Positions 19,605 through 29,884 of a DNA stretch of 64,000 nucleotides are shown here, piece after piece. The stretch spans positions 36,758,898-36,822,897 of the forward strand of contig NC_092577.1 in the NCBI RefSeq assembly GCF_037975245.1, read 5' to 3'. How positions within the stretch are numbered: position 1 is the stretch's first letter; every line of letters begins with the position of its first letter. The DNA is from Apostichopus japonicus. Taxonomy: Eukaryota > Echinodermata > Holothuroidea > Aspidochirotida > Stichopodidae. Both the position numbers and the translations under genes were made by a program. The notes under the pieces were generated by a model, which searched no databases, was not told the DNA's origin, and saw only the letters and a list, made by a program, of their open reading frames with translations.

Positions 19605-19885
19605 GGCATCATGTGACATACCAGTCATATTTCTCCACCATGTCTGTATACAGTGGCAGGCATGAAACAGGAAATTCCCTACTATCACTGGGGTCATGTG
19701 ACATGCCAGTAATATTTCTCCAGTCTCCATCATGTTTTACTGTTCTGTATACAGTGGCAGGCATGAAACAGGAAATTCCCTACTATTACATGGGTCATGT
19801 GACATGCCAGTAATATTTCTCCAGTCTCCACCATGTTTTACTGTTCTTTATACAGAACAGGCATGAACAGGAAATTCCCTACCAT
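19605..19885. repeat. Three direct copies of an 87-101-bp repeat
   Basis: Units share CATGTGACATRCCAGTMATATTTCTCC, then TGTATACAGTGGCAGGCATGAAACAGGAAATTCCCTACTA; they start near 19609, 19696 and 19797. The last unit runs to about 19885, only about 40 bases from the stop codon of the minus-strand gene ending at 19926, so it probably overlaps that gene's 3' UTR. Confidence 0.8.
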
Positions 19886-19925
19886 TACTGGGATTTGCAT
19901 TCCTTCAAATAGCATTTTGTCCGAT

Positions 19926-21668
19926 TCAAATAGATTTAAACAGCTGATTGTTCTTGGTGAGAGAAGGAGACAAATTATGTTGCCTGTCGTGATCCTCTGA
20001 AGTTTTCTGAAAAGGCGTACTGGATCTAACACAGGAGTTAACGGCAGAGGGCTTCTTCTCCGAGTAAATTATCTCAGGTACTTTCCTGGAAGTTTTTGGA
20101 GATGGCAGTGTAGCAATACTTGGCCATAAAAAGTTCTTAAAGTTAGCAAGAGGAGATGCTGTGAGGAGAGAGAAGAGGTAAGAATAAAGACAGTTTTAAT
20201 TAGCCAACACTCCAATGAAGACAGTTTTAATTAGTGGACACTCCAATGAGGACTGCTTTGGTGGAATGCAAGTGTTCATGCTACAATAGAACAGAATATC
20301 AAGTAGTAAGCTGGCCAAACACTCCCCAATGATGGAGAGAACTAGATCCAATTAGAGGATCATGATGTAATTAACCACATTGTTACAATTGAGCTGTGCA
20401 CATTGAACGCTTGATGACCAAACACAATAATTCAGAAGAACTGCTAACGACTGATTCTAATTAAAGTCCCATGCAAATCAGTTCCCCTTGATTGGTTTCA
20501 TTCACTGAAACTGGGCAGTTCTAGTAATGACCCATCACACACTTCTGACTACAGTGCCTGTCGGTAAAGTTCTACATGGTTAAGTTCTCAGCGAATCAAG
20601 CCAAAACACTTTTGGGGTACTATCAATACTATATACAGTACTTATGAATAGAGTGTACATCATGCCTAGTCTTAGGAAAGCTCCTTGATGCCAAATCAAT
20701 ATAGTAAACATAATATAATACCAAATACTTGACCTATCTTGTATACACAGTATTTGTAAACAATGACTGTAAACATGTTATGTCAGTCCTAGATAATCTC
20801 TTATCTGATTAAATTCTCAAAGATTGCATCTGAATAACCTGACATGTTGGTACTCTTTAAGAAATGTCAGCTAAGATAGAGCCTGGGCATGAAACCATTG
20901 AAGACCAGTCCCGTTAAATCAAGACTAGCCATGTAAATATAACAGTGTCACAAAGTAAGGGTATAATCAACACCCTGGCTGAGAAGGGTTAGATACTACA
21001 CATGACCAGAGTTCAAGGTTCAAGGTTCAAGGGTGAGCTATGAATTACTGTCTACTTTGTATCTGAGCTGCACAGGACATTATTAGCACACATTACAGGT
21101 TCAGTATGTGCTTAAACTAGGTCATGTGAAATAAATAAAATATCCTGTTATAATCTACTGTTAATAGGGTAGTTTTGTCAAAAGTAAATTTATGTGATCT
21201 AATGAAATGGCATGAAGCTTGAAGTTAGTTATTTTTGCCAAACATCGTAGCCCTAAAGTTAAGTCTTAATAGTCACTGAAACTGCCTTGCCAGCTTGCTT
21301 GGGTAAGAATGTTAAAAGAATTGATTTTAACAATTAAAATTGTTATTTTCAAACATCACCAGCTGTCAAGCTACAGTAACTCAAGATCATGTTAATGGTT
21401 CTCTTACTGCATCAGCTTAATGTTTGCATACCACACATTACAAATCATTTCAATACAAACAGGAGTTCTACAGCCTGGACATTGTTACTTACATCCTGGG
21501 TCGTACTTCCTTGGGCTTCCTGGAGGAGTTCCATCCGGAGTGACTGTCGTTGATGTCTGTCTTTCCAAACGTTTTAATTCCATCTCTTTTCTCATAGCGT
21601 CATGGCAACTGTGTGGAGCTAGGAAAGCTCCATTTGGTATTGAGGCCATTCTGTCTTTCAGTGAGTAT
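19926..21668 (-). CDS. Unrecognised gene, last two exons (5' part not found)
   Basis: Penultimate exon 21493-21668 (acceptor TTTGTATCAG, donor GTAAGT) joins in phase to terminal exon 19926-20158 (acceptor CTCCTCACAG), which ends in TGA. Lengths of 176 and 233 nt fit phase 2 to phase 1 to stop exactly. The encoded C-terminal 136 or so residues are polar and Ser/Pro-rich: RYSLKDRMASIPNGAFLAP, then KEMELKRLERQTSTTVTPDG, TPPGSPRKYDPG, and after the junction SSPLANFKNFLWPSIATLPS and KTSRKVPEIIYSEKK. TPPGSPRK looks like a proline-directed kinase site. No transmembrane segment or known domain is visible, and I do not recognise the family. A possible first exon lies at 23069-23158 but its phase does not join directly, so at least one exon is missing from this model. 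Confidence 0.6.
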
Positions 21669-21989
21669 CTGATACAAAATTGAGAGAAAATCATTTAAAA
21701 CCTGTCTAATGGTGTCTGGAACACATGAAGATCTATTATATATTCTTTCTCAGTTTGATTTGACTATGTATGACCTTGTATTTAATGAGATTCAAGACAC
21801 ATATCAGATTTACATAACTGCATATCCTTACGTTAAATGTGGGAAACTTTGAACATTTCATTAATAAAACAAAAACGACAATAACAGAAAGGCTATACCT
21901 TAACAAACCCTAAAGTCATTTCTATTGGCTTACATGAAGCTTAACATTCAATCTCAGTTTATCTCCAATCAAATATTTCTTTAATATCC

Positions 21990-22345
21990 ATGCACAAACT
22001 ACATATGTTACACACATACTGCATGTTACATACACATACTGCACATTACATATATGCGCATACTGCATATGTTACATATATGCACATACTGCCTACAGTA
22101 TGTTACATATATGCACATACTGCCTATGTTACATATATGCACATACTGCATATATGTTACATATATGCACATACTGTACTTTGTTACATATGCTGCACAT
22201 ACTTTATGTTACATATGCACATATATACTGCATAAATGTTACATACTGTATGCACATACTTTGTTACATATGTACATACTTTATGTTACATATGCACATA
22301 CTTTATGTTATATATGCACAAACTGCATACATTACATACACATAC
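21990..22345. repeat. Minisatellite of TGTTACATATATGCACATACTGC units
   Basis: Variable 22-28-bp units of (A)TGTTACATATATGCACATACTGC, becoming shorter and more diverged to the right. It lies upstream of exon 21493-21668 on the minus strand, probably in an intron of that gene. Confidence 0.85.
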
Positions 22346-23068
22346 AGTAAGTTATACATCACATATGTGTAGAAACAGACTTGACAGTGTAGGTAGTTGG
22401 GTCTTTTACAGGTAGTGCCCAACCTATCCCTTCCTCTTGATGAAAGATTAGAATTATGATAATTTGAAGAAAGGAAAGTAACCCTAACTTCTGCCAAATA
22501 TCCAATATGTCAGGCCTCAAAATTTGGGTTATTTACGTCAGAAATGCCAGTGGATTTTGCCATTTTTCAGTAGAAAATGAAGAACTGATATTTTTCTGCC
22601 AGTATGGACACATCTTGACCTGAAAGTCTAATAGTCTATTGTATGTAATGTACTATAAAGTACTGCTCCCTGTTACATTCATCATTCTCAACAGTAAGTA
22701 TTTGGGCAGACTGTTTAATACTGTCAAAGTAACATACTGCCTGCAGCCTCTCTAAGCTCTCTAAGCAATTAGAGAAACACAGTTGTTGGGATTACTTCAT
22801 GCACATTATTATTCAATCTGATAATCAACTTTCACTCCCACACTCCCCCTCACTAATCTCCCACTCCCCCCTCATTGAGTGAGATATGATCTTGTTCTCA
22901 ATTCCCCCCCCCCCATTTAACGCGATATGATCTTGTTCTCAAATCCAATCTCCCTCCGTCATTAAGTGAGATACAATCGTGTTCTCAAATCCATTCACAG
23001 GGAATGTAATCCATGCACACAGTTGCAGCAACCTTTGTTCAAAGGTGTCTTCTCATGAATGATTTCAC

Positions 23069-23158
23069 TGATTGCTTCGTTTGATATGTGGTGTTGACCT
23101 TTAGTTTTGGCACTTTTGGCATTCCATAGAGTGGAGAGCCATCTTGTGTAGATGCCAT
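23069..23158 (-). CDS. Possible first coding exon (30 codons), tentative
   Basis: On the minus strand a start in good context (AACAAGATGGC) opens MASTQDGSPLYGMPKVPK and about 12 more residues to CAATCA, followed by a weak donor GTGAAA. The codon composition looks coding and the AAGATGGC core resembles YY1-type start-site elements. The donor phase is 0, whereas the next exon I can support (21493-21668) needs phase 2, so another exon must lie between them or this call is wrong. Confidence 0.22.
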
Positions 23159-23486
23159 CTTGTTAAATTGTTTAGTGAAGAATGCACATGCGTAAGGAAG
23201 ATTAAACAAGAGACCAAATTTTCATGTGGCATACAGTACAGTATATATGCAAACCTCTTGTTAAAGCTAAAGTTGTTAATTTGTTATTTTCAATAACACC
23301 AAAGTGAGTAGTACTGTACAGTTCTTTATGAAATAAAAACTTACTTTTAACGCCCATTATGCGTTAGGCCTTCAAGGTCTAAGCAATCTTTTTGCAGTAC
23401 AATTGTGTAGTAAATAATGGGAATGGAACTTTGGTTTACTTTTGTTCAAAACATGGGAGAAGCAGATATTGTGACATTCCAGATGT

Positions 23487-23700
23487 TTAGTCTTGTACAA
23501 CTCTGCATGTATTACAAATGTGAAGTCTTGTACAACTCTGCATGTTATAAAAATGTGAAGACTTGTACAACTCTGCAATTAGTCTTGTACAACTCTGCAT
23601 TGTACAAATGTGAAGTCTTGTACAACTCTGTATACATATTACAGTACATATATCTAGTCTTGTAAACTCTGTATCTGTAATACTATGCCTAGTTCTGTTC
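23487..23700. repeat. Minisatellite with AGTCTTGTACAACTCTGCA core
   Basis: About six diverging units of 32-40 bp built around AGTCTTGTACAACTCTGCAT and TACAAATGTGA. No coding relevance seen. Confidence 0.8.
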
Positions 23701-25404
23701 AACTCTGTAAATACTGTATTCTGAACTGCAGTTTGACTTTTAATGACAATTTCATTGCCTACATGTACTACAATTTTCTAACAGAGGAAAAAATGAATCC
23801 TACTACAGTACAGTAGCACTGAAAACTGCAAACAGTAAAAGTGTGAACAAAGAGTATTTCTAACTGATTATCTAAGAAGCAAAATGAAAATTAATTAAAT
23901 CTCACCTTTATTCCTTAAGGTCAAATTAAATGCACAAAGTTCAGGATGTTGTTAACTCAGCTTTTAATAATGAACATTGAGATCATGTACAGTACTGTGT
24001 GATTGCTAGTATTGTGTAACAACAGTCCCATACTACAGCTATTGTAATGAATGTCAAAGTGGGGAGACAAGGTTACCACAAGGACATGACAGTGTGTAGA
24101 GCTGCTTACATGTGTTCATAGTACACTATACAGGCTCAGTATACAGAACAGTAACAATACAGATCTACCAATAGCATTACCACCACCTCAGACCTTTACA
24201 ACAATGGCAGTAGTCACTTGGCACATCATTGGTATTGCTGTTTAACAAAGACATCTCTCATAGAAGGATATTGATTTTCAATACAAATTGAAGCACAGAA
24301 AGAAAGAAAAAGACTTCAGTTCAATTTCTTTGTTTGTTAGTTACAATGTGGATTCCACTGTATGTCTGACTGAGGTGTTCAGTTCGCACATTTCATAACT
24401 TGAACAAGGACGAAACACTTTCTAACATATTCACCTCTCCAGGGCTGACAAAAGTACTGTTAATTGACAATATAGTCCCCTCACTGTTTCATGACTGCCA
24501 AACAACAGACTGTACTCCCAGGCTCTCTACAGTATATAAAAACCAACATGGCCATAAAATAACAGTTTTCAGATTCATCCCATGAGAAAGTAGTTAATTC
24601 CAACCAAATGATGTAAGTGGTATATTACTCTATGTAAGGGTATACTCATCAATGCAAAGTATGTATGATTTGTGAATACATGCTGGAATCCCACAGGTTA
24701 TACTTTAAGGAGAGTGTTGCTTCTTACCTCTGTACAGTAACTGTACTCACACCCTAAACGCACTAGTTAAAAAGATATATTTACAGTAAGCTTTATGCAG
24801 GACTCGAAAAATATTTGTAAAAGTACTAGCCATGTGGCGACTGTGACTAAAATTCTACATATCAGCTCTAAAGGGATCTTCCATCATTTACCTATGAAAT
24901 TAAATATCAGGAAATTTGGAATAGAGTGGTTACAACAGTTTGTTAAAGTTTTGTTTATTGTAGTAAGTTAATGCTCTTATATTTTAACTTCAGATGGGGA
25001 TTTCCACATGTTTATTGTTAATAGTCTAGTTAGGCTGCTAGTACTCTACTCTTCTGTGTGGGGGCTGCCTGCTCATAACCAAGCTGTCATGATATCAATG
25101 TTCAATCAACTTTTTTATTTGGTTGAGAAATTAATATCATATGTATATGAACACAACATATTATGAATGCCTTTAAAACACATTACTTTGTAAGCTCAAA
25201 ACGTTCCATGTAATAAATTGTTCTATTAAATTTCATTTTTTCGCTGTATGTTTATAAATGCTCCGTGAAGCACATGAAAAATTCCCATACATAACACATG
25301 TGTAGACAGCAAACCAATTTACACTGTAAATTCCCATTGAAATTAGTCATTGACACAAAAACTCAGTTAACAAAGTTCTTAAACTTGCTTGAAGTTCGCC
25401 TTAA

Positions 25405-27250
25405 AGACCAACTATGGAGACTTTTCGATGAACATAAAATCCAACCATTTTGCATGTATGTAATCCTTAACTCACTCCAATTACATTGCTGTAATTAACT
25501 TTACCAATTTCGGACGTTAAATACGTGAAAAATGGGAAGAAAAGTCAGCTTTTTATGAAACCTGTTTCAGACATTCCTGAAACATTCCGAAGACATCAGG
25601 TGACCATGTGACGTCATTGTTTGTATACCTCACTCACAACAATACTTTTAGTGTGTAAAGTTGTATACTTGAGCTGCCAAAAACATCAACGATATTACTC
25701 CTTTTCCCCCAAAATGCCACAATTCTGTGTTGTTGGAGGTTGCAGTTATACCTCATCCAACAAAAGCATCAGCTTTTATAGATTTCCGAGTAAAAGAACT
25801 GACGTAAAACGCCGCAGACTTTGGATCAATTTTTGAGATCCACGCGGAAAGATTTTTCAGCCCCCGAGTATCTCATGCCCATGAGTCCACATGCATGACC
25901 CTGCCTCTGTGTAAGCTGCAAATGTCTCATTCTGCGAAAGTTATATTCTGTCGATAGCTGTGTCGGACCATGGCCGGACATAGCTAATGTGAAATTGACC
26001 GTAAACAAGCTCTGGATGTCCTTACATGTAACATTATATCACGCAATTGACAGTATAATATTTACCGTAAGAGATGACCGTGTATATACCGTGCCTATAG
26101 GGTAGCATTGTTAGTACATGTATGGCTCACAGCATGTGTAAATATTCATGCTATAGGATTTCATCGCATTTATCTATTTCCTTTGTTGTATTCCAGTATC
26201 GTGAGTTCGTGATACATTGTGTTATATTGTCCGTTATGTTTATTCCGGCATCTGCATGGTCCAAGGAGTTAAATAAAAACGGTTCTATGTAGCGATGGGA
26301 CGTTTTATTTCGTTAGTGACTGTCTTGTGATTGTGGGATGTAACTGGTCAAGGCCTGTTTCAACTTACCTAACTCTATGGAATTACACAGAGTCACGGTA
26401 GTATTTTGCCCAGGATTGAACGAGAAACGTGGATTTGGATATTCACTGCTAAATTTTGTTTATTGAAAGGATACTTATTCTGTGTTTGTACTTTTGGATA
26501 TTAAAACGAGTAAGTACTATGTTCAGCTGAACCTTAGTCATGTATATGCTACCCTGGTCGATTCAGGTCAGCGTCTTCTCGTAGTTGTTCGATTATGTTT
26601 AGTGTCTTTTTGGTAATTTGTTGACAGTAACGTAAGCCATTTTCCCGTCACATATCACGCATGAGGCATCTTTTAGGTCTATTCTTCTGTTCAGTTTACG
26701 GTATCTTGCGATCAAATTGTATTACGGAATCGCCAAGCTGCTTGCCAGCATGTTCTACAGTATATTGTACCGTACGTACCTATTTACGCTCCGCTATGTA
26801 AAAGATGCTTCCATTTGAGTGGAAATTTTGCTAATGAAATAACCAATTTAACTAAAATTTCTGCTTATAATTGTCTTAAAACTAAATGTTAACCTTCATG
26901 TGTTCTTGTTTTAAGTTAACAGCTTTTCAAACGCTCGAAATTGGAAGTCAAAAACAGTACAATTGATCGCTATCTGTGTACAAACAGTGCCTATATCAGC
27001 GTTTGATTTTCGCGGTATACAAACAATGACGTCACACGGTGACCAGAGGCTCCTTTGGGTCAATCTCTGTTTTCAGACATTCCAGAGGTTCATGTCACGT
27101 GACTACCCAAAATGTCCATTTTCGTGGTCGTTTTTTGATCGGTTATAGTAGGTTTTCGAAGATTATTTTTTACACATGTTGATTATGGGTATGTAAACTC
27201 CTAAATTAATGGACAATCCAAAAAAAAAAATTTGCCTCCATAGTTGGTCT
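25405..27250. mobile_element. DNA transposon flanked by TTAA, probable Kolobok-type, with THAP remnant
   Basis: TTAA at 25401-25404 is followed by AGACCAACTATGGAG. The right end is the inverse (CTCCATAGTTGGTCT) followed by TTAA at 27251-27254. Inside, GGTGACCATGTGACGTCATTGTTTGTATACC (about 25600-25630) is repeated in inverted form near 27015-27045, so the terminal repeats extend imperfectly for about 230 bp. An internal start at 25714 encodes the first half of a THAP zinc finger. A TTAA target together with a THAP-bearing transposase points to the Kolobok superfamily (family knowledge). The rest of the coding region is not recognisable, so the copy is non-autonomous or decayed. Confidence 0.62.
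25714..25836 (+). pseudogene. THAP zinc-finger N-terminal half, transposase remnant
   Basis: The frame starts MPQFCVVGGC with the C-x4-C pair of a THAP finger, continues with SISFYRFPSKRTDVKRRR, and ends LWINF followed by TGA. The conserved Met-Pro start, the FP pair and the Trp match the THAP consensus. The second half of the finger (C-x2-H) does not follow in any frame I could read. Its position within a TTAA-flanked inverted-repeat element suggests a transposase origin, although a captured host THAP exon cannot be excluded. Confidence 0.55.
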
Positions 27251-27254
27251 TTAA

Positions 27255-28346
27255 AGGGTATGAAGACTCAGGCACAAAGAAACATCTCATGCCGGTAATC
27301 TGACCTAGTTTCGAATGAGGTGTAACAGAAGTGTTAGACACCACCATCGATCCCAGAAAATACACACACAGCTTGCTACTGTCGGTAATTAGACACTAGT
27401 GTACAGTCAGTACTGACAGCTACGGTCAATACCCACAACACAGCGTATATAGCAGCGTAGACATCTCAGGTCCAGATAAAAGATAACGGAGTAATTATAG
27501 AATACAGGGCCACTCGATGATACTATCTGAGCATCCGGATGCGCGGATGCTCAGTCTCACCCCAGTACGTATGTGAGTAAAAAATGTCAGAGTCCCAGTT
27601 CTTTCTTTTTGAGTGGATGCGCGGATGCGTGGATGCGGAGTCAAAAATTTCTTAAGTCCTTTTAAGAACGACACACTATTGATGTGGAATATCTTCGTAC
27701 ATACGGGACTTTCAGTATTGGAAATACGTGATGGTATATGTCGAAACTTTTCGAAAATTATTTATGTCCATTCCTAGTACTCCCGGGGTGGATGCGCGGA
27801 TGCCCGGATGCGGAGTCAAAATGAAATACGTGATGGTATATGGGGAAACTTTGGAAAATTATTTAAGTCCATTATGGGGAAACCTTCGAAAATTATCTAA
27901 GTCCATTCCTAGTACTCCCGGGGTGGATGCGCGGATGCCCGGATGCGGAGTCAAAATGAAATACGTGATGGTATATGGGGAAACTTTGGAAAATTATTTA
28001 AGTCCATTATGGGGAAACCTTCGAAAATTATCTAAGTCCTTTCCTTGTACTCCCGGGGTGGATGCGCGGATGCGCGGATGCGGAGTCAAAATAAAATACG
28101 TAATGGAATTTTAGAGGGCGCCATACGTGTACGGACATGTACAGACACACCGCGCATCCGCGCATCCGGATGCTGGGAAGAGTTAATGAATGGCCCTGTA
28201 TTCTATAATTGTACCAAGATAACAAGGTATCACGTTTCATTACTGTCTGCATTTTGTAGTGACAAGAAGAAAACGTCATTTGCAAGCAACGGAAAGTTAA
28301 CTTTTTCAGAGCGCGGCTCGTGGTTTGGGGCGAGTCTTCAATGCCT
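27255..28346. mobile_element. Second TTAA-flanked non-autonomous transposon with AGGxxTGAAGACTC ends
   Basis: TTAA at 27251-27254 is followed by AGGGTATGAAGACTC. The right end reads GAGTCTTCAATGCCT followed by TTAA at 28347-28350. TTAAAGG at both ends resembles the TTAAAGGRR end motif reported for Kolobok/T2-type elements. Inside, ATTATAGAATACAGGGCCA at about 27494 is inverted at about 28188-28210, and GCATCCGGATGCGCGGATGC occurs near both, which gives nested inverted repeats. A 135-bp array occupies the centre. No coding capacity. Confidence 0.6.
27781..28090. repeat. 135-bp tandem repeat inside the second TTAA element
   Basis: TCCCGGGGTGGATGCGCGG starts units at 27781, 27916 and 28051. Each unit carries the GGATGCSCGGATGCGG motif and a GGGGAAACTTTGGAAAATTA segment. 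135 is divisible by three, so an apparent open frame runs through the array. Confidence 0.88.
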
Positions 28347-29229
28347 TTAAGCATTCAATGTCAGCTACAGTAGATAATGTTTTGATCACTTTCTGTCAAA
28401 GAAAACACTGATCAGATGGTGACACCCTTACTATCACAAATTTACCGTATACCATCATACAATACCAATATTTACTATAGCAAGCCTTAAGCTTAAGTAC
28501 TTACTTAATGACTTGCTCTTCAAACTGCATTTATAATACTACTACTACTTCTAGTACCAGGCATAATGGTACTCAGTCTTTACCTTAGGCTACTGATATA
28601 CTGTACTAAGTAAGTATAGGCTAGTGCATCATTCAGAAGCTAGGCCTAAAGTAACGTCGACTTTCGACATAAATGAGTAGCATACCCTGCCTTATCAAGT
28701 ACAGCCATACTGCTTGATGCAGAAAACTGTTGAAAAGATTAACATGATTCGAAAAATTTACTTAGAACTACGACAAATTTACCCTTTCTTTGACAAATGC
28801 GCAGCATTCCTTGAGTCTATTCTTCTCAGCAGTCATGCAGTGGTATGTTTGTGTAGCCAATGTCTCTGTTGTGAATCGGCTGGAACAACAACAATAGTTT
28901 GCATAATGATAATGGCCGGATGTACCCGTACCTAGCTAAACAAGTTGCAAAGGTCACGTACACACTGAACTAAACAATAACATTATCTTAGTTCAGTGGT
29001 GGCCGTGCCAACAGACCGCTGATGAACCGCTGAAAGAATACCTCGATTAGGGTATTGAAGGTCATGTAGTTGCAAACCCAATCGAGCTTTTCAAGGATGC
29101 AAAGGAAGGTATATCTCGAAAAAAACCATCAGTTTTATTACTGTTACATATTATTGTTTAGTTTGCTCGTAAGAGATTGGAAAATAAACAAGCTAGCCTG
29201 GTTATTAATTGTTTAATTTCACCCCGTTA

Positions 29230-29780
29230 TTTTTTTTTTTGTGCCATCATAAGTGTATGGAAGGGTTATTATTCTTTCATTTGAATGACACCTTATGACA
29301 ATCGAAGTGGTTCAACTAGCCAGCAGGCATGCATGGTATTCCGGCAGCGCCCTTTTCGAATCAATGCAAATTACTACACTAAACAAGAAAATAAGAAGAA
29401 TAAATGATCCCTTTCATTGCTAAATTTCGTCCCGAAAATATTTGTGCTACCAAAATAACCATCATAAATGGATGTGAGGACACATTCTTCGTTCGTTTTC
29501 ATGACATTTCATGACAATCGAAGGGTATTTATTAGCCAGCAGGCAGGCGGTTTCAGCAGCGCCCACATCTAATCAATGCAAAAAGTAGTATATACTTTAA
29601 ACTAGGAAATAAGAAAAGTGATTACTCCCATGAATTGCTTAATTTAACCTCGTAAAAATGTTGTTGCCATCAAAGGACATCATAAATGGATGTTAGGAAC
29701 AGTATTCTTTCGTTTACATGACATTTCATGGCAGCGAAGTGGTTCTCATAGCCAGCAGGCAGGCGTATTCCGGCAGCGCC
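29230..29780. repeat. About 217-bp direct repeat, three or so copies
   Basis: Units contain TTCATTTGAATGACA or a variant, then CCTTATGACAATCGAAGTGG, AGCCAGCAGGCAGGC, GGCAGCGCCC, TCAATGCAAA and CATCATAAATGGATGT. They start near 29271, 29482 and 29700. A partial earlier copy appears from about 29130. The copies differ at many positions, so this is an older array than the others. Confidence 0.75.
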
Positions 29781-29884
29781 CTCGTCGCCCCGCGCGCTCG
29801 TCGCCCCGCGCGCTCGTCGCCCCGCGCGCTCGTGACCCCGCGCGCTCGTCACCCGCGCTCTCGTCACCCGCGCTCTCGTCGCCA
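29781..29884. repeat. GC-rich 15/16-bp minisatellite
   Basis: CGTCGCCCCGCGCGCT is repeated about four times, then variants CGTGACCCCGCGCGCT and CGTCACCCGCGCTCT. It is a CpG-dense island in otherwise AT-rich DNA, at the end of the third 217-bp unit. Confidence 0.9.

Larger units (their letters stand above)
14700..19925. other. Gene-poor intergenic region with several tandem arrays
   Basis: No coding exon is supported between the stop of the melatonin-like receptor and the last exon of the unrecognised minus-strand gene. The stretch contains a triplicated 71-bp repeat, an (AT)n tract at 16573-16635, a 25-bp array, an 81-bp array and three copies of an 87-101-bp repeat, each listed separately. 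The rest is AT-rich unique-looking sequence. Confidence 0.55.

Noticed and set aside
27728-28114. 128-codon plus-strand frame with repeated GVDARMPGCGVK
   Set aside because: Produced by the 135-bp array inside a transposon.
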